Assembly (NCBI GenBank): GCA_011009095.1
Contig: VTPC01090926.1
Coordinates: 1 to 64,000, forward strand
DNA: 64,000 bases
Source of the DNA: Ignelater luminosus
Taxonomy: Eukaryota; Arthropoda; Insecta; Coleoptera; Elateridae
Direction of reading: 5' to 3'
The position numbers were made by a program, and so were the translations under genes. This document shows, piece by piece, positions 23,241 to 34,435 of this stretch. The first letter of the stretch is position 1; each line of letters begins with the position of its first letter. Under the pieces are notes generated by a model. It saw only the letters and a program-made list of their open reading frames with translations, was not told where the DNA came from and searched no databases.

Positions 23241-26200
23241 GTCTGGCCCAAAAGCGAATTATTATAACGATTCAATTGCAGAGACGTACTGAAGCGGTGG
23301 GAAACCGGGCAACCAGTCAAAAAAACTCTTGGGCTTTTGCATTACTGAAGCACGGTTCCGATTCAATGCTAGAAGTAAAAAGTAAAAATTAACGTTAGTT
23401 TGACCTTATTTAGAGGTTGACAAAACTCTTCACCATAATTAGTGCCGTTGCTAATGCGGAGCGAATACCGTACGAGTAGTTTGGCTACTTCTCTGGCGTT
23501 GAGTCTAGAACACTTGTACCATTGGGACTACCAAATCACAGTAGAAGTGGTGTAGTTGATTAAACAGTGAACAAGATTTCCTTCTAGATCATACATGGGC
23601 ATTCCGGAACCAAACTGCGGAAATCGCTCGTATAATAACACAACACGTTAGTATATTTTACAGCTTGATTATCAGAGCTAAGTTATCTTGATCAGATATT
23701 TACGATAAAATTAGTTTCTGCTGACAGATTTGCTTTTATAGGAGCCAATTCAACCCTTATGTGGCTCTCCGGTATCCATGTATGTTCTAGATTCCAGTAT
23801 CAACTTTTGGAATTTTGCTATACACCTTTTGAGTTGAACAAAACTAATGCGCCTTAGTTTTACCCTATATGCACTACGCTTTCTGCAATTCCGGATTTAA
23901 TATCATTTCAACACCTTGGCATAGAAGAACCACGTTTAGGAATTGCTTTTTCAGTTGTGTCAGTTGTTTCTGTTGTGATTTGCTTGACATATTCATCTAA
24001 ATACCTAGACTAGTGTAACCTTTTCCTTCAAAGGAGATATTAGCGGTTCTCTCGACTCTGTTTAGAAGACAGACATCATTGTCTCTAAACCTTTTTTTGG
24101 CTGAGCTACCATGGGCTGCCATTTTGGTAGAAGCTCAAGCATGAAAACACTAAAAGTAAAAGGTAAAGTATTTCAGCGTAAATGTTTCTCTATCTCTTTA
24201 ATTTGCAAACCAGATGTTTCTTGAAAGTAACTTTGACAGACAAAGAAGATAGGAATAGTGATCAGCTACCATTATTATCTGAGGGTGTGCTAAATTGTTA
24301 ATAAGACTTCAGTAGTATTACAAGATGGTCATAGTTTGACATTTTGTCCATATGGAATGTTTCCCTTTCCTACCTGAATTGTGTAGATTTTCTTCAGACT
24401 CTTGCTTTTTATTTCTTTGCCTGTCTTCTCTTCTTGCACAAAATGTGCACGTCTCTCCAGTTTATTCTGATTTTGTTCGAAATCTTGCTCTCATGCTCAT
24501 TGTGTCGATCCAGATCGATTACCTCGACAAGAGTAGTTTTGATAAATCAATTGCTACCCCCCAGCAATATTCCAAAATCTAAACCACATCACTTATTTGT
24601 TTTGCATGTTTAACTTATAGATCTCTTTTGACTTTTAGAGATTGATAGTGCCCTACTATTTGCAGGAAAACTAATAACAGAAAGACAAGTTGTAAGTTGA
24701 AAGTTGAAAGTTAAGAAAACTTTAATTCTAGTTTTCATCCTGCTGTTACATTTACACATAAGTTTCGATGGTATCTAGAATAATTTCTTTTGTTATCAGT
24801 TTATCGACGCTTAATAACAAAATCGGAATCTACGATTTGGTTTCTCAAGCTTACAATAGAGATGAGCTTTCAGATAAGTGCACAGGATAAAACCTACGAT
24901 AACGACGGAAAGTTGAGTGCGTTACTGTTGTTACTCTATCCTCTTTGTACCTAATACGGGCAATTCTAGCATATAATCGCAGTCATCTAAAACGAACGGG
25001 ATCTCAACAGCAAAAAGGTTCCTGTTATTTATATTTCTATTGGTAACGTCCATTTACATTTTTAGTTTCATTTTATTGAAGTAAAAATAAAGTTTTAGAA
25101 AGAAACTTTTAACTTGACTCTTTTGTTTAACGTGACTCTATTTTAACTTTAGCTAATTTTTAGGTCACCTTTTATTTAAGCGACTCGTTACTTGAAAAAC
25201 ACGCCATAAAGGAACACTTTCACGGTAATCAATTTTACACTAAATATACTGTATCCTTAGTAAAAGCCTTTTCGGTTAAACTCATGTAATATTCTCTTTC
25301 CCCACTAGACCTAATAAAAACAAAAAAGACTAAAACCTGTATCAAATTTTCAAGGTACAATATACTTCCCGTTTGTATATACGTCTAGCTTGTAAACGAT
25401 CACAAGAATGAGAATCACATCTAGCTTGGTGTTAAAGGCGTAAAATGTTACCTTCAGGGCATCTCATCATAGGAAACTGGGGATAATAACCGTTTAAATC
25501 TAAGGATGGGTTTGAAACGGATATAACATTTCCCCAGATGTAGATTCTATGGCCTTTTCATTGTTTTAAGTACATTTGAGGTTCTAAAACCCTGGAGACA
25601 ATTCAATACGTCTTACTATCCCTTCAGTACTAAATATAACAATATTATGCAGATGCGAGAAATTATCTTATTTGGTACCAGAAGTTTGAAATTGAGCAAT
25701 TAATAAGCAAATATTAAAATTAGGATAAATGAAATTGGGGGAGGAAAAACAGAAGAATGGCATGACCTAAGTTAGTTGCAGCTGCTGTCGATAACTTTTT
25801 CTATAATACAGTTGGATTATTACGCAACCGATGAATTTACTCACCAAAAAGCAGGTGTATCGTGCTGTAAGTTGCACCTGTTACCATTAAAAGTTACATG
25901 GCAACCAGTTAAACGGCCAATATATTTTTTAAGGAACAACTTTTGTCGGCTTTAAGTAAATTTAGGATTTTATTAAATTGCAAATTTAGAGAGATATAAA
26001 AATTAATTATTGCAGTTTAATTGGTATAATTGATTTATATCAGAATAAACAGGGTAATAAAACCTTTCTAAATAATAAAATAGATGAGACCAAATAAACT
26101 AATAAACAGAGGAAATTCAAATAGCTACCTGTTTTCATATTCATCTAAGTAGAAAATTAATTTTAAGCTTAAATTAATCATAGATTCGATGAATCAAATG

Positions 26201-27663
26201 ACACTGAACACAACGCGCCACTGAATGGTCACGCACAAGTTAATGAACGAATTTACAGGTGAACGCATCGACGCATTCGAATAAACCTTGAAATTCTGAA
26301 TAGATTCGAAGCAAATCCAAGTAAATTTTTTAATTATTAGATTAGGCAATTTCTTTTGCAAAAATATTTTATAGGTAAAAAAATACTTTTTTCCATGTTA
26401 CACTTTTGTAGGAACATCAAAAGGTAAATGAGGAAATAATATTAAAGGTGTAGGATGAACCTTTTTAACATATAGAGCTCAATTTCAGTGTAAAATTAAA
26501 TTTGCAAAAATGTCTGATTACCAACATAATTTAATATGGTTTCGTTAACGTTTGGAAAAAAAGATAAATGACAAACTTTTATATTCTGTTTGAAACAAAA
26601 TATCTCGTTATGAGCAGGAAGTAGGTACAAGAATATTTTGGAATGAAGATATTTTTAAATTTTATTTTTTATCCCTACCCGTGAGAGCTATCAAACACGG
26701 TACTGTTTCGAAGAATTTGCATTACTTTGTTAATAATTAACAGAACTATCATAAACAAAGCAACAAAAATAATGTGTTAACTTCGAGAATTTAACCTCAA
26801 AATGTTCAAGCACTTCGATAAGCTACTTTTCAATTGTTTTGCTTACTAGTAGAAAGAGTAAGCTCTACAATTAAGTCTAATGAATATATCGCATGAGGAC
26901 GCCTAATACTACAATTTATTCTCCTGTTTGAATGAGCTGCTTTCAAATTTACAAATAGGAATGGAGAACGAGCAGCTTCAATTTGGAAAAAATAAAAACT
27001 GCAAAACTTAAAATCGCTGTATCTCGAGAATCAGCAACCAAAACTAGCATGGAAGGGATAACTGACGGCAAGAAGGAGAAAAAATTTTGAAACCATAGGG
27101 CGTTTAATGGAGGGACTTGGTGAAGTGGCGCTGTCTTTAGGATTTACAGCATGTTGTACTGATAACGTCGTCGTGGTTAAATCTCATTCCATAGATACTT
27201 GTCAATGCAGCAACTGACTTTTTGGACGATATCGAAATAAAACATAAGAAGGCTACATGAGTAGTCTCACAATTTGTCTAACAAAGGAGTGCTGTTCCTT
27301 TTGGGCACCTGTGTACCGACTTACTACATTCACTCTATTATTATTCAAGCCTTCGTCATCAGAAAGAATTGCTAGAGTTTCTGTATACATAAGTAATATT
27401 GATAAAAGCTCAACTAAGTTAGGATTGCTTCAAATGGCAGTCAGCTTTATCTTTTCTTAAATAGCATGACAGTTAAATTTTTTGTTTCTATATTAAACAA
27501 AGAATTTTTTCTTTCTTCTAACATAGAAGCATCAGAACCTTACATCACAAAATCTTCAAGACAAATAAATATTGATTAAACAAGATAAATGTTATTTTGT
27601 CACAAAGCAAACAGTAAACATTGGAAATTTGTCGGTTATCTAGAAAATAGCTCACTGGCAATT
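23241..27663. other. no gene recognised
   Basis: 23241-24150 is somewhat less AT-rich and may continue the retrotransposon remnant on the minus strand. From about 24150 to 27663 I see only AT-rich sequence with short frames and no recognisable domain. Confidence 0.45.
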
Positions 27664-27985
27664 ATGCATGAACTATGGCTTCAACGTGATGGGGCCTCTC
27701 CTTGCAACAAAATACAAAATCTTGGGACATCTTAAATCTCCATTTAGAAAAACTGAACAACAAATACTGGCCGTATTTCTTGGCCAGATTGTTATCTGAC
27801 AATTCTAGATTTTTTATTACAAGCAACAAGTTGACTATCTAAAGGAGTTGAAACATCTAATCCGCGAGACATGCCAAATAAGTGATCCTAACCTGCTAGG
27901 AACAGCGCAAAGGCAGTTGTTTAACAGAGCTGAACTGTACATTGCAAATATTCATGCATCTCCATATAAAGGAATCTACATAGAA
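27664..27985 (+). pseudogene. C-terminal fragment of a mariner-like transposase
   Basis: On the plus strand, across several frames, are pieces that fit the C-terminal half of an IS630-Tc1-mariner transposase. LQRDGASPCNK (about 27680-27715) resembles the QQDGAPPH block with the second catalytic Asp. A SWPDCYLTILDFLL stretch (about 27775-27820) resembles WPARSPDLTPLDFFLW with the third Asp. DYLKELKHLIRETCQI (about 27830-27880) and RQLFNRAELYIAN (about 27910-27950) resemble the conserved C-terminal tail. Frameshifts and stops are frequent. No terminal repeats or N-terminal domain were found, so it is a fragment. The subgroup is uncertain. Confidence 0.45.
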
Positions 27986-30359
27986 TTAACAAACTAGGTG
28001 ATCTTACTAGTCAACTCATTCAGTTATCTTTGAATTTGAAATTTGAGATGTTTGGAAATATTTATGGGAGTAGTAACATAGACCATGTTTGATCTAAAAT
28101 GCATGTTTTAGAATGTAATTTTAAATATTTAGAATAATCGTAACCATTGCCGAGCAAAAACTTTCTCGCTAAAAGTTATCGGCTGTGCAACACTCTATCT
28201 TCCAATGTTAAATACTGTACTAATCTCACTATCAGCATTTCCTACTTGCATTCATAAACACAGCACTCATAGAACTTACACCACCCTTCTAACACCCAAT
28301 TCTCCATGTTCTTCTGTACTACTGGTGGTCACTCTAATTCACGTTGTTCACAGAAACTTCTGAAACGTTTCCTGGCCCTATTTTTCTTAGAAGTTATACA
28401 TCGAAAAACTAAATGGTTTGAAAGATTCATCAGCAAATGTATTAACTAGAAGCACCTCTTATCTAGATTAGATTCTTATATCCCACCTTGGGTACACTTA
28501 CTATCCTATAGTAGACCTTTAATCAGTCTTTGTTCCAAGATTAATGCGACCGCTATGGTCCCCTTTCACCCTACCTATTGTGTTTTCTTTCTTGATTCTA
28601 CACAATGTTCTATGAATAACAACAATTTTTTAATCAGCTGCCCTAAGTACTTTATGACCCGATACTCTTTATGATACCGTCGGTGCCTTGTAGGATTGCT
28701 CATGCCTTCGTCTTTGTAAACATGCTCTATGTTTTTTTACACTATATCAAGAATTCTTCTTTTTTCCCCATTTCTAGCAAGCTTTCCAATTCGTTCTTTA
28801 TTCCTTCTCGCTTTTCTTCCCAGAAAGACCTACCACTAAAATTTGTAGTCGTCAAAAACAGTCAGCAGCCATTGTTCACCACTTTTTCTGTCATATTTAC
28901 AAAATTTAGTAGTTGTTGATATTTGAATTATGATAAAATGGTGGAAACAGTATGCTATGGCATTATCAAGATGTGCAATTTTTCTAACGATGTATCAATT
29001 TAACTGACGAGTAGCCTTGCTTAACTAAAGTGAAGTTGTAGATGATGTACTTATAGCAGCACTGGCCAACTGATAATTGATTAAAGGGAAAACTAAACGT
29101 AAACGGTAAACGTTTAAAAAACTCTAGTAGTCTACATAATTATTCTACAAAAAAGTATTCTACGACTGCATCCCGAAAATTAAAAAACCAAAACAAAGCG
29201 ATTCTTTTTGCTGGAAGAAGGCCAAGGGTCAGCCGGCAAGCCCTGGCTGAGTCGTGTCGTAGGCAGTCGTGAGCGGTAAGTACGCCATTTAGTTGCGCAT
29301 TGCCTTTATAAATTTATACTCTTCGGATAGATGATTTCAAAAAAACCCTTTTTAATTGATTACAAAAATTGTATAATAATAACTACTATCAACTACAACT
29401 ACAACATAGCATAGAATCTTAGGTCCTCTCATGTGGTGACAGATGATGAACATCTTCCCAGGGCAAGTAATGAACAGGAAAGACGAAAACATGCTGATGA
29501 CATAAGCATATCTATTGTAGGAAACTTTTCCAGCACAATGTCTAAATTGAATTGCGTTACAAGACTTACAGGTTAAATAGTCTTGTGCGTGTGATAAAGA
29601 TGTTATATATACAATGAAACACAATAATAGTTAATACGTATGTTGAAAAAAACCAATTAAAACGGCCGCCAGTGCAAATCACAGAAAAGCAAAACATTCA
29701 GTAATTTTATTTTTTTAAGAAGTATAGGAAAACTTTTGTAGATAGCATCCTAATAATAATAATAATAATATTTTATGTCCCATGAACATGTAAAATAAAA
29801 TTTTAAGAAAAATGTTTTAAGTCTTATCAACTTGCACCACTAATCTAATCTCATAAGATCTGAAATACTAAAGAGTTTTTGAAAAACTAGAAGAGATTTA
29901 ATAATTAATAAAAATAAAATAAAAGGGAAGAGCCCATTAAAAAATTTTAGAGATTTGACTACAATTTACATTAAAATTATACAATAAAGAAATTTATAAC
30001 AACAGATATTAAAAAAGAAGTTTTAACACAATCAGACTTACCTCAAGGTTCTTCGTTGACTCACAGGCCTGTGTCTCATAAAGACAACCATGCTGTAGAA
30101 AAAATATTGAACGCACAAAAAACTTCTCAAGACCTCGAGTCCTCCTAAGTTTTTAATTACAATATTAGATCAATTATATTAAATTTGTAACTTTCATGAG
30201 ATAAAAATTATGAATTAGATGATAACAAGAATACTATAAAAAATGTTTACAATACAAAAAATTAAATTTACGACAATTTTGACATAACAAAAAGTATTTT
30301 ATTGATGTGGTACACTGGATCACCATCTGCTGCTAGTTGAAATAGACCTGAGATTTAAG
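27986..30359. other. no gene recognised; one GC-rich patch
   Basis: The stretch is AT-rich and without recognisable proteins. One exception is about 29205-29275, a small GC-rich island ending in GCG followed by GTAAGT, a consensus splice donor, which could mark a short non-coding or coding exon. A (TAA)n run lies at 29751-29771. Confidence 0.4.
29751..29771. repeat. (TAA)n microsatellite
   Basis: Seven uninterrupted TAA units. Confidence 0.95.
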
Positions 30360-30689
30360 ATGTGGTTGAACAACTCAAATTCGGTGGCCATTGAATATAA
30401 TAAAGGTGACATAGATAGCTCGAAATTTACCAAACGTGGTGACTCTCAAGATCAATTGATCTTGAAGAACATCGACTGGGGTGTCTCTAAAGATCATCAG
30501 ATGTGGGGTGGCTTGAAGCTGAATGTGGATCTAGCTCACATTAGGGCAAGCAAGTACCGAGCAGAAGTAAAACTTACCCTCGAACTAGTGAGGCTTCAAA
30601 CAAAAAAAATTTCAAAGGTCTTCCAATACTTGGAAACCACTCAACCACTCACACCCCGTAAGCACAAAACATTCCAACCCCCACTATAA
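30360..30689 (+). CDS. unrecognised 109-residue open frame
   Basis: An ATG-initiated frame of 109 codons ends in TAA. The peptide is hydrophilic and mixed-charge with no membrane segment, signal peptide or cysteine pattern. Stretches such as IDWGVSKDHQMWGGLKLNV and KYRAEVKLTLELVRLQTKK look more protein-like than typical chance frames. I recognise no family. The coding strand contains a perfect 20-base palindrome (30446-30465). It may be a fragment of a mobile element or a single exon; a chance frame is also possible. Confidence 0.25.
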   Translation: MWLNNSNSVAIEYNKGDIDSSKFTKRGDSQDQLILKNIDWGVSKDHQMWGGLKLNVDLAHIRASKYRAEVKLTLELVRLQTKKISKVFQYLETTQPLTPRKHKTFQPPL

Positions 30690-32299
30690 GATCAATCAAC
30701 CCAAAGTTTTTTTTCGTACCTGACGCTCGGATGACCCCTGACTGACTATCAAGCAAGAGTTTAGCAGACGACCACCATTCGGTTAGCCAATCACAAAAGT
30801 CCACATCCAAAACTAGGAAAAATTAGTACAAAGTTTCCTCAATGAACTGTTACGTCAGATTTTTAAATTCTCATTGGAGAGACGAACTAACAAGAATTTA
30901 AGATTAACTACAACGACAAAAGCAAAAAGAAAACAGAAAACAAGGAAAAAATTTTAAACGTTCCAAAACAAAACGTGACGAAAAATAACAATTACTAATC
31001 AACTTATTTAAAATAATTCAAGGGGATACAATGAATAACTAGTACGACAAAATTTTCTAACTCAATCTACCTTCGAATCACGATATAATCAATTTATTAA
31101 ACCAAAAGTAAAAAATATGAAGTTTTTCTCTACAAGAGATAACTTCAAACGAACCAAAAAGAAATTAAAGAAATTAACATAGCCTAGCATTACTTGCCTA
31201 CGTATTCAAATTTTACACGTCAAGATGCAAATAAAAAAGCTTAAAATCTAATAATAAACACAATCTTAAACTACAACTAACCAATCACAGACTAAGATGA
31301 TCAGACAACTATCTAAATTTGCTAACCGGATCAAAATTGATAATGCAGTGTGTAATCAGCAGTACCGACAGACAGCTGTAAAAATTTAATTTTTCTACAA
31401 TAAGAAAATTAAATAAAAATGAAGAGAGTTATACTCTCTGTCCCACTTGCAATAAGAAATTATTTAAGTTTCGTCGACCCGCTAGGTAATGTCAATAATT
31501 TAAAAAAAACTAATTTGAGATAACCATCGCTGTCTATTCGACTTCAAATACAAACTACAAAACTCCTCTCCAAAGAATGTTCGAGATCACACAGGCAGAA
31601 GGATTAACCAACCAGTTATGTAACGAGCTCAAAAGTGATCGCTACAACTCACAGTTAACCCTCGCAAGACAGTGATATATCGTTTATTCGTAAAAGTCTT
31701 AAGGTTAATTCGAGCCTGTAATTAGAATTGAATTTCGAAAAAGAGGTTAAACAAATATAGATCTCAAGTGCTTATTTGTAACGAACAAGATAAAAGCAAA
31801 ATCAAGTCTAGGAGTTTTTGCAGTTAAACCTCAGACCTCTCTAATTACGGCCATAGGTCAGTTACAAAGAATATGCAAACTTACTATACAAACACACGTA
31901 AGTTTCTTGATCAGGCAATAAAATAAAACAATATTTGCGTCGTCTTTTACTTCGAATTTATTTTAGACGTGTCTTTAGTCTACCCTAACACTTATATCGG
32001 TCTATCTAAGTATTACAAGATGAAGAAGTAGACAAACTAATTTTGTTGGATCTACATGGTGCTCTTCGTAGGAACCAGGTTTATATTTGTGTAACGAAGA
32101 TACTTTAATTTTCCTTAGATGACTTACTGGTAAATTTTAATTGTTTATTTATGGGTGTATTTTTCCGATATCATTATACCCGTAGTAAAGTTATTTTATA
32201 TTTGTTGCTTTCCACCAAATATTATTTGAGTTATAATTTGTTAAAAAATAATTTTTTAAGTTATGTAACGCATTTCACTAGTAATAATATTTGGGTTAG
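30690..32299. other. no gene recognised
   Basis: AT-rich with an excess of A over T on the plus strand through much of 30690-31990. No domain or repeat boundary is seen. Confidence 0.5.
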
Positions 32300-33010
32300 T
32301 AAGTACCCCGGTAAGTCGCAAAGATGCCCTATCCCTACCGTCCGCTTTACCTTATCCTGTTCACCACCCTAACTATTTCTTCTTACCGCCACCCTCCATT
32401 TCATATCCTTACCCGTAGTTTGGAGTGTGACTGTCGTCGTTGGCACTCGAGGCGGTCTGTCGCAGGTCATCCGCAAAGCCTACTGTTCTAGTATCGACGT
32501 TGGTGTTTGAGACGGTTTGTCATATCTGGGCAGCACCGTTTCCACATCCCTCCATGTAGTTTGGAGTGTGACTGTCGTCGTTGGCGCTCGAACCGGTCTG
32601 TCGCAGGTCATCCCCAAAACCTGCTGTTCCAGTATCGATGTTGGCGTTTGAGACGGTTCGTCGTATCTGGACAGCACCGTTCCCGACCAACCCTTACCAC
32701 CCCCTCTTTAGAGCACCAAATCCGGTCTACAACCAGTACCTTCAACCCTTTTGGCTTGCACTCACCCTTCCCCGCTTGCTGCACTGCTTGGGTAATATTA
32801 GTACGTTTGGATTTGTACCGGTTTGCTTGTATATTTCTGGGTATCCGCTTGTATTAATAGATATTGCTTGGATTACATTAGTGTTTTATTTTATCGTAAG
32901 CTCTATAGCAGTGTCATTTCAGTAAGTCGACCCCTGGAGTTACCTATCTCCAACGCAGCTACCCGTGAGCCCTCGCCTGACCACATTGAGGAGGAGGCGG
33001 GGGAGTAAAC
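32300..33010 (+). other. C-rich segment with internal tandem duplication
   Basis: Base composition shifts to C-rich pyrimidine tracts (for example CCCTATCCCTACC near 32330) and contains a 141-bp tandem duplication. It ends with a GAGGAGGAGGCGGGGGAG purine run at about 32987-33006. The pattern would fit the end or regulatory region of a retroelement (LTR or untranslated region), but no diagnostic boundary is found. Overlapping open frames of about 115 codons exist on the plus strand, but they are probably by-products of low stop density in C-rich DNA. Confidence 0.3.
32415..32682. repeat. 141-bp tandem duplication, two copies
   Basis: Copy one begins at 32415 and copy two at 32556, both with GTAGTTTGGAGTGTGACTGT. 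They share CTGTCGCAGGTCATCC, AGTATCGA and GAGACGGTT blocks in the same order and match over about 127 bases. The difference is roughly one base in ten. Within each copy, CTGTCGTCGTTGGC and CGACGTTGGTGTTTG-type blocks resemble each other, so the unit may itself be an older duplication. Confidence 0.9.
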
Positions 33011-33679
33011 CTCCTTATCAAATCGGGCGCTCGAGACCATCCAGCAAGAGCGTCGCATATTTTGACGCCTACATTCACCGCCAACCGAAAAAGCGTCACA
33101 TTTGAATATTTACAATGCATGGGAAAGAAGTATCGTTCATTTCTAGAGAGAATTATATAGGCAAAGGTATTGAGAAATGCTAATATTAGACACGATTTGT
33201 AGACATTTTCCACTTTCTGGAGATTACACAAACACTCTAAATTTTGTTTAAGTATATTACTAAGCACCAAATTGCTCAATTTTGTTTCATTTAGCCAGTT
33301 TGTATTGCATATTCAGAATCGAATGGGGACTACTTTGTATAGTCAATTCATTAAGTGATCTCGCAAAAATTTTTATGTTGTAGTGTTTAATGTTTAATTT
33401 AATAATAGATTTTACATCATACATGTGCTAATTAATTAGCTGCAATCAATTAATTATAAGCTAATGGCCACTATTTTAACAATTATCGTCAATTTAGACG
33501 ATAAACACCAAAATACGAAGCATTTTATCACATTACTTTATAAATTGCCTATAACGTACAGTAACGATTTGGTACTAACAAATTAGACGTGAGATTTTAT
33601 TGAATCTAAATCTTCTGGAATCGCTTCTGCTATTATAAAAATTTTGTAAAAATGTGTGAATATTTAAATTTATGAAAAA
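33011..33679. other. no gene recognised
   Basis: AT-rich. A perfect 14-base palindrome GCTAATTAATTAGC lies at 33427-33440, with no other feature near it. Confidence 0.5.
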
Positions 33680-34435
33680 CTAGCTGCTCGCCCCGGCTAC
33701 GCACGGGTGGAGTATCTAATGAAAAAAATAAGACAATTTTCCATTTCGAAATTAAATTACGATTAAAATAAAAGAAAAATCTTAAGAATTTATATACTTT
33801 ATTGTAAAGCTTTGTAATAAACCACATTTTTAGTTTTTCCATTTGGACAGTACAAAAAGAGCGCCGATGGTTTGCCGACTCTCGAATGAGTATTACGCCA
33901 TAACAAAAAAAAAGAAAGAGACATTAGCTAATTAAAGTTTATCCGAATGTTGAAGTGTTGCAAGTTTCATAATTTGAATTACCTACACATTTTATGTTTT
34001 ATTCAAATTCTTCTTTGATTTGGTACTTTAGAAGAATGTATTCGGAAAAATATGTAATGTACGACTTGTTTTGTGACTAAAGATCACAATAAATAAACAC
34101 GTAGTATGATTTTTGTATTATTCAAAAGGAGTTTTTGACCATTACATTTTTCAAATTACCTCAAAGTTAGGGAGAACTTCCTTACATACACTTCGACACT
34201 TTCGCCACCCTGCCGGCGGCGCCATCTATTGGATACTTCGGGAACCACTCGAAATGACGTATAAGAGAAAAAATGTTTTTTTACATCTTTCCGTACATTT
34301 TTTTGGAAATTTTCTTTTATACAAACCTTCTCCTGATAACAAACACAACAAAAAAAGAATTATCCAATTTGGTTCAGTCGTTGTGAAGTGATACGCCTTC
34401 ATACATTTTTGCGATTCATTTTTATTTATATAGAT
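33680..34435 (+). repeat. arthropod-type interspersed repeat, family unnamed
   Basis: The segment begins with GCTCGCCCCGGCTACGCACG (from 33686) and ends with CCAATTTGGTTCAGTCGTTG (34359-34378), then TTTTTATTTATATAGAT (34419-34435). Between them is CGGCGCCATCTATTGG (34216-34231). Head, middle and tail of this kind recur together in dispersed repeats of many insect genomes, and the tail resembles the 3' ends of some RTE-like non-LTR elements and their short derivatives. There is no open reading frame of substance. I recognise the type but will not assign a family. Confidence 0.5.

Noticed and set aside
24344-24613. Two overlapping plus-strand frames of 76-89 codons
   Set aside because: Both are Leu/Ser/Phe-rich from a pyrimidine-rich stretch and show no domain.
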